Of a DNA stretch of 24,464 nucleotides, positions 23,792-24,464 are shown one piece after another (within the stretch, counting starts at the first letter, position 1; each line of letters begins with the position of its first letter). The notes below the pieces were generated by a model. It saw only the letters and a list, made by a program, of their open reading frames with translations, did not search any database and was not told the DNA's origin. The position numbers and the translations under genes were made by a program. Source of the DNA: Prevotella sp. (GTDB lineage: Bacteria; Bacteroidota; Bacteroidia; Bacteroidales; Bacteroidaceae); the NCBI GenBank assembly GCA_017430675.1, contig JAFRMM010000208.1, positions 1 through 24,464 of the forward strand, in the 5' to 3' direction.

Positions 23792-24464
23792 TTATGCCCT
23801 GCGGCGCTGACGGAGAAGGAGCCAGACTATCACTCCCAGGAGCAACAGCGCCCCCATGCAGGCAATGGTCAGGAGGCGCGAATAGCGGGCCTGATCATTC
23901 TGATGGATGGCTTCCAGGACGTTAGCCACATAACGCACCTGATAGTTACGCAACTGGGGCGAGAACGCCATGTTACAAGCCTCACAGAAACGGACATAAC
24001 GATATGCCCGTTCATAGTCGCCGTCCTCACACAAGCGCTCTGCAAGCATAAAGAGCGAGGCCTGGTCATAGACGGCACACTTGATGTCGTCGAGGGCAGA
24101 CTTACCCAACCAGTAGCGCTGGCTGTGGCCGTTGTTCAGTTTTTCATAGACCACTGAGCGGTAGAAGGTGGCAAAGGCATTCTCGTGCGTGCCGTCGGCG
24201 ACCTTTCTCAGCCATCTGTCACTGACATGGAGCGCATCCTGATACTGCTTTCTGGCATTGAGCACATCCATCTTCAGGTGCAGGTATTCCTCGCTGCCCT
24301 CCTCCGCCACGGCGAGCACCGAGTCACGGTAACTGTCCTGCAAGTGGTAGTAGTTCCAACGCTCATCGTACTGCTGGGAGTAGGAACCGATCTCGCCGCA
24401 GACATGCATCCACGCCGCATAGTATTTCGTCAGTTCCTCGGGACCAAGTGCCTGTCTGTCAACC
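23792..24464 (-). CDS. C-terminal part of a TPR-containing, single-helix membrane protein (DUF6377-like); runs off the window
   Basis: The frame stays open to the right edge, so only the last 223 residues are seen. They are helical, with TPR-like stretches (KYYAAWMHVCGEIGSY, YWLGKSALDDIKCAVYDQASLFMLAERL, DYERAYRYVRFCEACN) and one membrane helix near the end (LLTIACMGALLLLGVIVWLLL), then RQRRRA and a stop. The pattern DIKCAVYDQASLFMLAE and ERAYRYVRFC resembles the Bacteroidota DUF6377 family, regulator-like TPR membrane proteins. From memory these usually continue after the helix with a coiled coil and a cytoplasmic output domain; here the chain stops six residues after the helix. The family call is moderate confidence. 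Confidence 0.65.
   Translation of the reverse strand, partial: VDRQALGPEELTKYYAAWMHVCGEIGSYSQQYDERWNYYHLQDSYRDSVLAVAEEGSEEYLHLKMDVLNARKQYQDALHVSDRWLRKVADGTHENAFATFYRSVVYEKLNNGHSQRYWLGKSALDDIKCAVYDQASLFMLAERLCEDGDYERAYRYVRFCEACNMAFSPQLRNYQVRYVANVLEAIHQNDQARYSRLLTIACMGALLLLGVIVWLLLRQRRRA

Noticed and set aside
1..24464. Phage, transposon, CRISPR, toxin-antitoxin or defence genes.
   Set aside because: All long frames are explained by housekeeping or envelope genes; no transposase, integrase, direct-repeat/spacer array or tRNA was recognised.

Overview
The window looks like a chromosomal segment of a Bacteroidales bacterium, most likely Prevotella or a close relative. The evidence is: Bacteroidota-type -7 boxes (TAnnTTTGC) in front of most transcription units; a FeoA-FeoB fusion; an Lnb/DUF4105 lipoprotein N-acyltransferase-like protein; LptC as a lipoprotein; a SecA of 1128 residues; a K+-dependent membrane pyrophosphatase; and a short C-terminal tail of the kind common in Prevotella secreted proteins. 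The genus is inference; no rRNA or tRNA is present. Coding density is high and no gene-free stretch exceeds 300 bp.

Layout. (1) 1-173: a hairpin-rich dispersed repeat and an 18-bp tandem duplication at the dnaB 3' end. (2) Minus strand 3030-174: rarA then dnaB, a replication operon. (3) Plus strand 3139-8368: an acidic-tailed protein of unknown function, the ion-pumping pyrophosphatase hppA, a tandem acid phosphatase whose first domain is degenerate, and an M15-type peptidase, closed by a strong 17-bp bidirectional hairpin terminator. (4) Minus strand 13959-8430: outer-membrane barrel protein, lptC, a CNNM/CorC-type protein, then a PpiD/SurA-like chaperone with its own promoter. (5) Plus strand 14064-16828: the Lnb-like membrane enzyme and an overlapping alkaline-phosphatase-superfamily protein that has lost nearly all active-site residues. 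(6) Plus strand 16983-23666: secA, an orphan ABC ATPase behind a striking 10-bp-periodic CCTAGG array, then feoAB. (7) 23680-23757: a second copy of the dispersed repeat, inverted relative to the first. (8) Minus strand from 23792 past the right edge: the C-terminal part of a TPR/membrane protein resembling the DUF6377 family.

How it fits together: the middle of the window is mostly envelope biogenesis (LPS export, outer-membrane protein folding, lipoprotein maturation, Sec export, periplasmic hydrolases), flanked by replication genes and iron uptake. No phage, transposase, CRISPR or defence module was seen. The least-explained signals are the CCTAGG array (20371-20436), the nested-hairpin repeat pair at the two ends, the inactive-looking alkaline-phosphatase paralogue and the half-dead tandem acid phosphatase.
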